From JAQIBY01 sp051747965 (lineage in GTDB: Bacteria > Bacteroidota > Bacteroidia > Bacteroidales > ML635J-15), in assembly GCA_051747965.1 (NCBI GenBank), contig JBNJGS010000003.1, forward strand, positions 1 through 64,000: a stretch of 64,000 bases of DNA, given 5' to 3'. Of this stretch, positions 7,807 through 17,100 are shown in pieces (positions within the stretch are counted from its first letter, which is position 1; each line of letters begins with the position of its first letter). The notes under the pieces were generated by a model, which saw nothing but the letters and a program-made list of their open reading frames with translations, ran no database searches and was not told the origin of the DNA. Both the position numbers and the translations under genes were made by a program.

Positions 7807-10191
7807 ATGAATCATCTTGACGATTATCAATTCAAAGGGAAGAGGGCACTTGTCCGCGTTGATTTCAATGTTCCGCTGAACGATTCCGGAGAAATTACTG
7901 ATGATACCCGGATTGTAACAGCCATCCCCACATTGCAGAAAATATTGACCGAGGGAGGTTCTGTCATCATCATGACCCATTTGGGTCGTCCGAAAGGAAA
8001 ACATGATGATTCCCTGAGTGTCAGAAGGATTTCAGATTATGTTGAGCGCATGCTGGGCAGGGAAATAAAAATAGCTCCTGATTGCACGGGTAAGGAGACA
8101 AAGAAAATGGCTGACAAGCTCAGGCCCGGTGAGGTATTGATGCTTGAGAATCTCCGTTTTCACAAAGAAGAGGTCATTGGAGATGAGGCATTTGCCAGGA
8201 AACTGGCTGATCTGGGAGATGTGTATGTAAACAATGCTTTTGGTACAGCGCATCGTGCCCATGCCTCTACCTGCACAATTGCCAAATTCTTTCCATATGA
8301 CAAGCTGTTCGGGTATTTGGTTGAATCTGAGATAAAGGAAATTGACAGTTTGCTGAAGGAGGCAAAATCACCATTTACTGCCATCATTGGCGGAGCCAAA
8401 ATATCTACAAAGATCAACATCATCGAAGCTTTGCTGGAAAAGGTTGACAATCTGATCATTGGTGGAGGAATTGTATTTACCTTTTTGAAAGCCAAAGGAC
8501 TGGAAGTCGGGAAATCTCTTGTTGACGATGATTATCTGGATGTAGCAGAGCGTATATTGCGGACTGCCGGCAAACGCGGGGTCAGGGTTTATTTACCGGA
8601 AGATATTTTAATAGCAGATGAATTCAGCAATGAAGCCAATATTGAGCATGTACCTGTCAACGAAATAAAGAAAGACTGGATGGGTATGGATATTGGTGTA
8701 AAATCTGCGGAAATATTTGAGCAGGTGATTATGAAATCAGCAAGCATTTTGTGGAATGGCCCCATGGGTGTATTTGAAATGAATCATTTTGCCTATGGCA
8801 CGCTGAAAACCGGATTATCGGTATCCCGGGCTACAGATAAGGGTGCATATTCTGTTGTTGGCGGAGGAGACAGTATAGCAGCATTGAAAAAATATGCACT
8901 GGAACACAAAATATCATACGTATCAACAGCAGGGGGTGCTTTGCTGGAGTACATTGAAGGGAAGAAGTTACCGAGTATCAAAGCCATCCGGGAGGATCAT
9001 TCCATTGATGATTATGATTTTCGCGGCAAGCGTGCTTTGGTGAGGGTGGATTTCAATGTTCCCATGGACGAGAATCACAAAATCACTGATGACACACGTA
9101 TCCGCACAGCCATCCCCACCATCAGAAAAATCATGTCAGAGGGAGGCAGTGTAATCATACTCACGCACCTTGGAAGGCCCAATGGCAAACGGGATATGGA
9201 TTATTCGGTAAAACACATCATTCCCTATGTTTCAGATCTTTTAGGGACAGAGGTAAAATTTGCAGACAAGTGCCGGGGCGATGAGACAGAAAGAATTGTT
9301 AAAGAGCTTAATCCCGGCGATGTACTTATGCTGGAAAACCTGCGTTTCACGAATGCAGAAACCGAAGGCTCTGAGAAATTCGCCAAAGAACTGGCCAAAC
9401 TGGGTGATGTATATGTCAACAATGCCTTTGGTACAGCACATCGCAAACATGCCTCAACCTACACCATAGCCAGATTCTTCCCTGAAGACAAGATGCTGGG
9501 GTATCTCATGGAAAATGAAATGCAAAACATTAACCGCATATTGTACAAAGGAGAGAGACCATTTACAGCAGTTATCGGCGGAGCTAAGATATCCACAAAA
9601 ATAGACATTGTCCTTGCATTGATTGAACGGGTGGATAATCTGATTATTGGCGGAGGCCTGGCCTTCAGCTTTATCAAAGCCATGGGTGGCGATGTTGGTG
9701 ATTCTCTGGTTGACGAGGAGTCACTTGATAAAGCCAAAGAGATTCTTAATCTTACCGCCCGCAGCAATGTAAAGCTATATTTACCGACCGATTGCCTTAT
9801 TGGTGACGGAAAAACCAACAATGTAAAGATCAGACATTCTCACATCAATCGCATCCCAAAAGGATGGCGTGGTCTGGATATTGGTGTAAAAAGTGCTGAA
9901 ACCTTCACCAGGGTCATTGAAAACTCAAAATCCATTTTATGGAACGGCCCCATGGGTGTATTTGAAATGCCACATTTCAGTAATGGTACAATAAAAATTG
10001 CTTTGGCAACAGCCAGGGCAACAGATTTTGGTGCGTTTTCACTGGTTGGTGGTGGTGATTCCATTGCAGCTCTGAAGCGTTATGGATTATCGCACAAAAT
10101 TTCATATATTTCAACAGCCGGAGGAGCTTTACTGGAATACATTGAAGGAAAAGAATTGCCAAGTATAAAAGCTGTGAGAACCAAAATCTGA
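7807..10191 (+). CDS. pgk: Tandem-fused phosphoglycerate kinase (two complete PGK units)
   Basis: 794 residues, twice the family's usual ~400. Unit 1 spans about 1-399 and unit 2 about 400-794, with no stop or frameshift between. Each unit has the full active-site set: VRVDFNVP (3-PG-binding Asp and Asn), DDTRI, THLGRP, ENLRF, FGTAHR-HAS, GGAKISTK (nucleotide-binding lysines), WNGPMGVFE, GGGDS and a C-terminal TAGGALLEYIEGK. Both units should therefore interconvert 1,3-bisphosphoglycerate plus ADP with 3-phosphoglycerate plus ATP in glycolysis. The units are very similar along their whole length, which points to in-place duplication. At the junction, residues EDHSIDDYDF of unit 2 mirror the N-terminal NHLDDYQF of unit 1, so the linker is simply the second copy's own N-terminus. 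A third PGK gene follows after 31 bp. Confidence 0.95.
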   Translation: MNHLDDYQFKGKRALVRVDFNVPLNDSGEITDDTRIVTAIPTLQKILTEGGSVIIMTHLGRPKGKHDDSLSVRRISDYVERMLGREIKIAPDCTGKETKKMADKLRPGEVLMLENLRFHKEEVIGDEAFARKLADLGDVYVNNAFGTAHRAHASTCTIAKFFPYDKLFGYLVESEIKEIDSLLKEAKSPFTAIIGGAKISTKINIIEALLEKVDNLIIGGGIVFTFLKAKGLEVGKSLVDDDYLDVAERILRTAGKRGVRVYLPEDILIADEFSNEANIEHVPVNEIKKDWMGMDIGVKSAEIFEQVIMKSASILWNGPMGVFEMNHFAYGTLKTGLSVSRATDKGAYSVVGGGDSIAALKKYALEHKISYVSTAGGALLEYIEGKKLPSIKAIREDHSIDDYDFRGKRALVRVDFNVPMDENHKITDDTRIRTAIPTIRKIMSEGGSVIILTHLGRPNGKRDMDYSVKHIIPYVSDLLGTEVKFADKCRGDETERIVKELNPGDVLMLENLRFTNAETEGSEKFAKELAKLGDVYVNNAFGTAHRKHASTYTIARFFPEDKMLGYLMENEMQNINRILYKGERPFTAVIGGAKISTKIDIVLALIERVDNLIIGGGLAFSFIKAMGGDVGDSLVDEESLDKAKEILNLTARSNVKLYLPTDCLIGDGKTNNVKIRHSHINRIPKGWRGLDIGVKSAETFTRVIENSKSILWNGPMGVFEMPHFSNGTIKIALATARATDFGAFSLVGGGDSIAALKRYGLSHKISYISTAGGALLEYIEGKELPSIKAVRTKI

Positions 10192-10192
10192 T

Positions 10193-10200
10193 TAGCTTTG
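10193..10200 (+). promoter_or_regulatory. Possible internal -7 box before the third PGK gene
   Basis: TAGCTTTG matches TAnnTTTG exactly and lies 22 bp before the ATG at 10223. No good -33 TTTG is seen 18-21 bp upstream, so it may be weak or fortuitous. Confidence 0.3.
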
Positions 10201-10222
10201 TTAGGTAAGAAAAAGAAATAAT

Positions 10223-11518
10223 ATGTCATTAGAAGAACTCCCAAAAATTCAGGATGCCGATTTAGAAGGCAAGGTAGTACTGGTAAGATTTGACCATAAC
10301 GTGGTAAAGGAAGGCATCATACATGATCCTTACCGTATTGATATGACAATTGGCACGATGTATCACATCAACGCCAAGGGTGGTAAAATCATCATGATGA
10401 CCCATGTCGGCAGACCCAGGGACAAGGAAACCGGTGAAATCACGATTGATGACGACGCATCGGTACAACCCATTGTTGATTACCTGAACAATAAACTGCA
10501 CATCAACATTAAGGTACCTGAATTTGTCCCTCATGGCAAGAAAGGTTATCTGGGCATTGAAACCTCGATCAATCATCACATCAGGGATTTACGAAATGGA
10601 GATATAGACGGCATTTATCTTCCCAATACGCGTTGGTTTGCCGGAGAGGAAGCAGGTGGTGAAGATGCAGAACGTTTTGCTCTGCAGCTGGCAGGCCTGG
10701 CCGATGTATTTGTGAATGATGCTTTTGGCTCATGGCAACCCCATGCTTCTACAGTGGGAGTAAACAAGTTTTTACCCAATTATGCCGGCTACCTGATGCA
10801 AAAGGAAATTGCAAATCTTAACCGGATATATAATGCAAAATCGCCTTTTGTTGCTGTGGTGGCAGGAAGCAAGATGGATACAAAAATTGATTCACTGTAT
10901 GCCCTGCTCGAGATTGCTGACAAGCTGGTGCTGGGCGGGGTCATATATAATGCATACCTGTGTGCCAAATATGATATCAGCATCAAAGGTGTCAACGAAG
11001 AAAATCTGAAACTTGCCAAAGACTTTGTTAAGCATGCAGAAAAACACAAGGATAAAATTATGGAACTTTCCTGTATTGTTGAGTCAGATACACTTGATGG
11101 CAAGAAAGAAGGCAAATACCGAAAGCACAATGTGAAAGATTTGAAAGCAGGCCAGGAACTCAATTATGTACTGGATGTAGCTCCCAGCTCATTTGAAGAC
11201 GAAGAAGTGAAAGATGTGTTTCTTTCAGCGAAGACAATTTTCATCAATGCCGTAATGGGATTTACGCCCCATTTCAATGACGGCACCATGGCTCTTGATC
11301 AGCTAACCGACTCCAACCCTGAAGCTGTCAAACTATATGGTGGTGGAGATACCATGCAGGAACTCAAACGCCTGCTGCCCGGCCTTTATATTGTAGCCCT
11401 TGACAATCCCAAATACTACATTTTCACGGGCGGAGGAGCTGTTTTGAAAGCAATACAGGAGGGCACTTATCAAGGCCTTGAACCTGTTAAAGCACTGATG
11501 CAAAAATACAAGAAGTGA
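10223..11518 (+). CDS. Divergent phosphoglycerate kinase paralogue lacking key residues
   Basis: 431 residues with the full PGK fold from end to end. Kept: VRFDHNV (Asp, Asn), the Arg in DPYRI, THVGRP, the Arg in LPNTRW, the lysines of AGSKMDTK, GGGDT and FTGGGA. Lost: the Arg of the AHR-HAS motif (human PGK1 Arg170 region), here FGSWQPHAS with one residue fewer; and the NGPMGVFE motif, here NAVMGFTPH, so the nucleotide-site Glu is replaced. It also has insertions, for example around residues 90-120 and 285-315. It may have low or altered activity, another substrate, or a structural role with the fused enzyme encoded 31 bp upstream. The 3' end is only 7 bp from the convergent TonB receptor gene. 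The family is certain; catalytic activity is not. Confidence 0.85.
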   Translation: MSLEELPKIQDADLEGKVVLVRFDHNVVKEGIIHDPYRIDMTIGTMYHINAKGGKIIMMTHVGRPRDKETGEITIDDDASVQPIVDYLNNKLHINIKVPEFVPHGKKGYLGIETSINHHIRDLRNGDIDGIYLPNTRWFAGEEAGGEDAERFALQLAGLADVFVNDAFGSWQPHASTVGVNKFLPNYAGYLMQKEIANLNRIYNAKSPFVAVVAGSKMDTKIDSLYALLEIADKLVLGGVIYNAYLCAKYDISIKGVNEENLKLAKDFVKHAEKHKDKIMELSCIVESDTLDGKKEGKYRKHNVKDLKAGQELNYVLDVAPSSFEDEEVKDVFLSAKTIFINAVMGFTPHFNDGTMALDQLTDSNPEAVKLYGGGDTMQELKRLLPGLYIVALDNPKYYIFTGGGAVLKAIQEGTYQGLEPVKALMQKYKK

Positions 11519-11525
11519 TCAACGG

Positions 11526-14042
11526 TTAGAATTTTGCTGTAAACTGGTACGACACAGATCTGGGAGGCATCATATTTCCGGGTCTTTGCACCAGCTCTCT
11601 GTTGAACAGGTTTCTGATAACTACTGAGCTCTTAATGTTTTCATTCATCTGCCAGCCTGCATGCATATCCCATGTAAGCATAGGCCTGTATTTGTTGTAT
11701 GCATAATAATCTGTATAACCCGGCAAGACAGCATTGTTAAACATTTGTTCCCCGGGATCAGATGAGACAAAGATATTGTCCACTGCCAGCACAGGGCTGT
11801 GATAAATCATTGATATTCCTGCAGACAAGACACTATACTCAAGGATGACATTGCCTTTTACACTGTGTTTGTATCTGTATTTCAGATAATCTGTCTCTCT
11901 GCTTTTTGTGGCATAAATCTCTTCCTTGTCAGCTTCATTGTCGTAAAGATTTACCGGGCTGAGATAGGTATATCCGGCAAACAGGGTGGCATCAAGCCCT
12001 CTGAAGATTTCTCCGCTTGCAGAAACTGAAAAATCCATCCCGATGATTCTAACATCACCAATATTCATTGACTGGAATCCAATATTATCTGCCGTTGGCA
12101 TCACAGTATCCGGAAGTGGCATATATGTTTCGGTATCAAAATATCCGAAAGAGAACTCCATCATGTTGTTGTATCTGGAATAAAAAGCCGAGATATCTGC
12201 AAAGCCTTTCCAGTCTCTACCTATGCGAAAACCCTGGCGTCCGCCTACTTCTGCATTCCAACCTGTTTCGCTCTCCAGACGGGGGTTCGGAAAGACATTT
12301 AACATACCGGCAAAGGCAGTTGCTGTGTATTTTTCTGCTATACTGGGAAATCTATATCCCTGCCCAAAGCTTGCCCGCAGGTTTGTGTATTCCGCCAGGC
12401 GATAATTCGCTCCTGCCCTGAAAACAGGTTTCACAGGTATTTCCATGCTTTTATTACCTATTTTAATATCAACCATGGATTCTGTTTGTGTTGTATCCAC
12501 CCGATAATATTCACCCCTTACACCAACTGAGGTTTTCAGGTTTCCAAAATCATTGTCCACCTGCACATAGGCGGCCAGATTATTGCTGAAATGATTGCCA
12601 TAGAGGTTGGATTCCACCTCTGCGTAGGAATTTACTCCACCGGTCGCAATTTTTGTGTAATCGCCAAGATCTGTTTGATACCGGTACTCGCCGTAATATA
12701 TTTCACTATTGTTGTTTTTTGTGCTATCAGAGGGTATCCGGTTTTGAACTCTGTAATATCTGGTGCGGATACTGTATCTGGAGCCGTTGTCCTTATAATA
12801 ATAAATAAAGGGGTCAATATTGAACCTGATCCCTTCGTTGGGATTTGTTGCCCCTTCCATGCTCTGTAACGGCCGGATGACGATTGAATCATTACCACTT
12901 GTATCTGCAAGTGTTTCAGAAGACCACAGCAGGAAATCAGATTTTTTACCACCCATTAAGTTTGCATTGACACCATAGGCGAGGCCGTCGATTTTTTTAC
13001 TCCGGAAACGCATATTTGTGTTTAAGCGGGTTCTTTTATTGTAATTATCAGTACGATATCCTTCATCAACATAGTGCTTTCCTGCCAGAACAAAATCAAA
13101 ATTCCCGAACTGCTGCTGATGAGCAAAACTCAATCCTCCGAACATGGGCTTATTTACCCAGTAGAATACTTCTTCGCGCACAGGAACTGATACCTCGCAC
13201 TGGTCCTCCTGATAAAAATTTTCATTGGTATAGAGTCTTGTATCCCAGGTTTTTCCATTGAGTTGTTTGATTGGATTTCCGGGTTGATTATAAAAGCCTA
13301 CATTGTAAATAATCTTTGTCTGTGTTTTTTCTGTAGGATAAGCTGTACGCAGGTTAATGACACCATTCATGGCAGAGGATCCATACAGAACAGAAGATGC
13401 ACCTTTGATGACTTCAACCTGAGATACATTTTCCACAGGCAGGTAATCCCATTTCACATTGCCTGCATCGGCGGCAATGATAGGCAACTCGTCCACAAGC
13501 ACAAGCACCCGGCTGCCGGCACCGTATGACCAGCCACTTCCCCCGCGTATGCTGGGTTGCTGATCATTGACATCAACACCGGGTATTTTATTTATGGCAT
13601 CCTCCATATCATTGGTGTTTGTATTTTCAATCATTTTTGGCTTGATAACTTCCATAGAAACTGTCACCTCCGAAAGTTTCTGCTCATATTTGGAAGCACT
13701 CACTACAACTTCTTCGATGATTTCTGCTTTCTCATGAAGGGTGACATTTTCAACAATGGTATCGTTTTCTGCAATTGTCATATTTTTTTCTACGGTATTG
13801 TATCCCACGTACTTGTATTTCACAAGGTAATCACCGGGTTTCAGCTCAAAGCTAAAATCACCGTCAAAGTCTGTGATTCCTCCATCTGTGAAATCCGTAT
13901 CATCCTGCTCAATCATCACATTGACACCATAAAGCGGTTCATTTTCAGGGTCTGTAACAGATCCCCGGAACAAACCCGTTTGTGCCCAGGCATTGGTAAT
14001 CCCCAGACAAACTGATATTGTCAGAAAAAGTAGCTTTTGCAT
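11526..14042 (-). CDS. TonB-dependent outer-membrane receptor
   Basis: 838 residues from the ATG at 14040-14042, which begins a signal peptide (MQKLLFLTISVCLGITNAWA). The longer frame to 14069 would overlap the -7 promoter box. After the signal peptide comes a carboxypeptidase-regulatory-like domain (GLFRGSVTDPENEPLYGVNV, about 23-100). The plug follows (EVVVSASKYEQKLSEVTVS; IPGVDVNDQQPSIRGGSG; VEVIKGASSVLYGSSAMNGVINL) and then a ~600-residue beta barrel ending in aromatic Phe (YQFTAKF). It should import a siderophore, vitamin B12-like compound or metal complex using TonB energy; the substrate cannot be read. No SusD-like partner is adjacent, which argues against a glycan-uptake pair. It has its own promoter at 14067-14096. 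Confidence 0.92.
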   Translation of the reverse strand: MQKLLFLTISVCLGITNAWAQTGLFRGSVTDPENEPLYGVNVMIEQDDTDFTDGGITDFDGDFSFELKPGDYLVKYKYVGYNTVEKNMTIAENDTIVENVTLHEKAEIIEEVVVSASKYEQKLSEVTVSMEVIKPKMIENTNTNDMEDAINKIPGVDVNDQQPSIRGGSGWSYGAGSRVLVLVDELPIIAADAGNVKWDYLPVENVSQVEVIKGASSVLYGSSAMNGVINLRTAYPTEKTQTKIIYNVGFYNQPGNPIKQLNGKTWDTRLYTNENFYQEDQCEVSVPVREEVFYWVNKPMFGGLSFAHQQQFGNFDFVLAGKHYVDEGYRTDNYNKRTRLNTNMRFRSKKIDGLAYGVNANLMGGKKSDFLLWSSETLADTSGNDSIVIRPLQSMEGATNPNEGIRFNIDPFIYYYKDNGSRYSIRTRYYRVQNRIPSDSTKNNNSEIYYGEYRYQTDLGDYTKIATGGVNSYAEVESNLYGNHFSNNLAAYVQVDNDFGNLKTSVGVRGEYYRVDTTQTESMVDIKIGNKSMEIPVKPVFRAGANYRLAEYTNLRASFGQGYRFPSIAEKYTATAFAGMLNVFPNPRLESETGWNAEVGGRQGFRIGRDWKGFADISAFYSRYNNMMEFSFGYFDTETYMPLPDTVMPTADNIGFQSMNIGDVRIIGMDFSVSASGEIFRGLDATLFAGYTYLSPVNLYDNEADKEEIYATKSRETDYLKYRYKHSVKGNVILEYSVLSAGISMIYHSPVLAVDNIFVSSDPGEQMFNNAVLPGYTDYYAYNKYRPMLTWDMHAGWQMNENIKSSVVIRNLFNRELVQRPGNMMPPRSVSYQFTAKF

Positions 14043-14066
14043 AATCCCCGTCCATTGATTACAAAA

Positions 14067-14096
14067 CAAATGTAATAATATTTTTCATCCGTAAAA
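14067..14096 (-). promoter_or_regulatory. Promoter of the TonB-dependent receptor gene
   Basis: On the minus strand, TTTT (14093-14096) and TACATTTG (14067-14074) are separated by 18 bp. The -7 box lies 24 bp before the chosen ATG, which supports the shorter start. Confidence 0.5.
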
Positions 14097-14124
14097 ACCG
14101 CGGCAGATAATAGTGATGAAGCAC

Positions 14125-14151
14125 AAAAGACCGGCATCTTACCGGTCTTTT
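14125..14151 (-). terminator. Terminator after the SprB-repeat gene
   Basis: Perfect 10-bp arms AAAAGACCGG (14125-14134) and CCGGTCTTTT (14142-14151) flank a 7-nt loop, 24 bp past the stop of the minus-strand gene. The symmetric A/T ends could let it work in both directions. Confidence 0.8.
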
Positions 14152-14175
14152 GATCTTCATATATGGATTTGGTTT

Positions 14176-17100
14176 TTAACGCATCAGGGTAACTTTCCCT
14201 GTTCGCTCATAGACATTTCCGTAATAATCTTCAAATTCCAGCATCCAGGTATAGACACCTTCCGGGCATTCCTGCTTGTTCATTGTACCATCCCATCCAT
14301 CATCGTGATGATCAGACACAAAAACTTTTTCACCCCAGCGGTTATAAACTTCCAGGTGATAGGATTCAAGATCAATTCCTGAAACGACAATGCCAAATTC
14401 CTCATTCACATCATCATAGTTGGGTGAGAATCCGGTAGGTGCAAATACCAACAACTCCCCTGCCACAGTCAGTTCAACCCGGGCAGTATCCTTACAGCCA
14501 AAGAGTGATTCAGTGGCAAGTTGCACATTATATCTGCCGGGCTGGCTATAAGAATGCTGTGGATTTTCCTGTTCAGATAGGGTTCCGTCGGCAAAGTCCC
14601 AGTGATAAAAATAACCTCCGTCAGTATAATTTGTAAAAGTAACCAGGGGACTGTTGAGCGAAACATTGATCTTTGATGGCTCAAACTCCGCATCTGGTCG
14701 TGGATGTACAGTTATGGCCACATCATCTCTGTTTCGGCATCCGTCGGTTGAGGTTACCAAAAGGTTGACATGGTATGTGGTGGCATTAAAGAATGTGTGT
14801 ACCGGTTGTTTGTCAAATGAAAGGTTTTCCACATCCCCATCATCAAAATTCCAGCGGTATTCCTGACCAATATCCGGGCTACCTTCATTAAAATGTACGG
14901 TAAGCGGCTGACAACCTTCGGTTACATCAGCATTGATTGCTATCGGTGGCAATTCCCGGGTTTCAACAGGATATTCAATATAAACACTGTCAAAGTGACA
15001 AGCATCCCAGGCTGTGAAGGCAAATACAGAGTCTGTTTCTGGTGTCACAACAATTTCAGAACCTTCAATCAGGCTGTCATTCATATACACTTCATATGGC
15101 CAGCCACCGCCGCCTCTTAAGTTCATGCTGAATGTCACCTCATCTCCCGGACAAACAGTATCGCGGTTGGCAATGACATCAAATTCCAGAGAATCCAGCA
15201 CAGTGACTGTAAAGTAAGATGTATCACTGATACAGCCTGTAGCATCCAAAACAAATGCTCCGTATTCTGTTGTTTCCTGCGGATATACTTCAATAGGATC
15301 CCCCATCATCCCGTGATGTGTCCAGAAGACATCATAGGGTGGCACACCACCGGTAATCATATTGAATCCAATGGTATCTGTCTGACCATAACATATGGTT
15401 GGGTCGTCAAGTGCCACAGTGGTGATGGGTTCCGGTTGCATGACCGTATCAGAAATCACAAAATGACAATAATGATCGTCGGTAAGAGTGACGGTATATA
15501 CGCCTGCGGGAACATTCTGCAAATCTTCTTCCCAGGAGCCGTTTGACCAGCTATAGTGATATGGTGGAGTTCCGCCGGAGGCAGTGATTTCTACAGACCC
15601 GTCAGAATATCCACCGCAAGAAGCGTCGGTGGCCGTGATGGAAGCCGACAAAGGGGCATCCGGCTCTATGATTTCTACTGTATCATAAGCTACGCAATCG
15701 TGATTATCTGTAATGCTTACAGCATAGGTACCCGGGTCCAGGGTATCAATGCTCTGGCCGATTTCACCATTGGACCAGTGATAATAATATGGTTCTGTTC
15801 CTCCGTAGACGTTTACTTCAGCCCAGCCATTGCCTTCCCCGTAGCATCTGACATCTTCATGTTCAATTTCTGCTGTTAGAGGCAGGTCAGGTTCGTCTAT
15901 CTGTACATAGGCATAGGTCTGGCAATTGTTTTGGTCGGTGATGGTAACAATATATATTCCGGCTTCTACATCTTCAAGGTCTTCAATACCGTCACCATTA
16001 TTCCATTGATAATCATATGGTGGTGTTCCCCCGGTCACGCTTAGATCAATACTGCCATTTTCAAATCCGTGACATGATACATCTTCGGCCTGTATATTGG
16101 CAACAACAGGTTCGGGTTCAATTACCACCATGGTATGTGAGAGGTCACAGCCATTGGCATCTGTAATGGTAATGGTGTAATTTCCGGCCGGAATATTCAT
16201 CAAATCTTCTGTCAGCATGCCATTGTCCCATTCGTAGTAATAGGGTGGTGTTCCGCCGGCGGCAGTAACATCCAGGGCGCCATCATAACCACCATGACAG
16301 GAAACATTGGTAAATTCATAAGACATGCTAAGTGGCTCATCCGGCTCATCGATAAATACAGAGTCTTCATGCAGGCACCCCACAGAATCTGTGATGGTAA
16401 GATAATGCCAACCGGCATACACATTCTCCACATTTTGCTGATCAACACCAGGCGGATCCCAGTAATATCCGTGTGGCAGGGCACCGCCACCAGATTCAGC
16501 ATACAGGTTGCCGGTAGCTTCCCCATGACAAAGTACATCATCCCCGTCGGTTTCAGACCAAATCGGTGGATAAAGGTGTGTCACATTCAGTTCCGAGGTG
16601 ACTTCGCATCCGTACACATCAGAAACTGTGACAAAGTAATATCCTGCAGGTACGTAAATGCTGTCGACAGGGTCCATATGTGTATTGACTACTCCGGTAG
16701 AATATTCAAAGGTGTAAGGCCCGGTTGAGTTGAGTGCTGTTACCGTAATAACTCCGGTAGTATCACCGAAGCAGAGAATATCATTACCATCAATTTCCAT
16801 ATCAAGTTCAGGCAGAGGAATGATATTGACTACATCCTGAACGGAGTCATCATCTTCATAAAAACCGGCCATCTCCCAGGTTTCATCAAACCAGTTGATG
16901 GGGATATAACCCAGCGGCACCGATCCTTCCAGCAAAGGTCCGATTTCAAAGGGTCCGATAGAAATATCTTTTGCACCGTTTTTGGCTGTATCTACATAAA
17001 CATATTCATCTTTTGCCAGGTAATCTGATAAATCAACCTCAGGCACATGATAGCCCGGGGCACTGGCTTCAAGGTATTGTGTTTCTCCTGTTTCCGGGTC

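Noticed and set aside
7807..10191. Possibility that the double PGK is two genes split by a missed stop
   Set aside because: The frame is continuous and the junction codons are sensible, with no in-frame stop or start-site signals; only reads could show an assembly error.
15430..16790. CRISPR-like or tandem DNA repeat array
   Set aside because: The periodicity is at protein level (SprB repeats of ~75-80 residues); the DNA units are diverged and lack short identical repeats with unique spacers.
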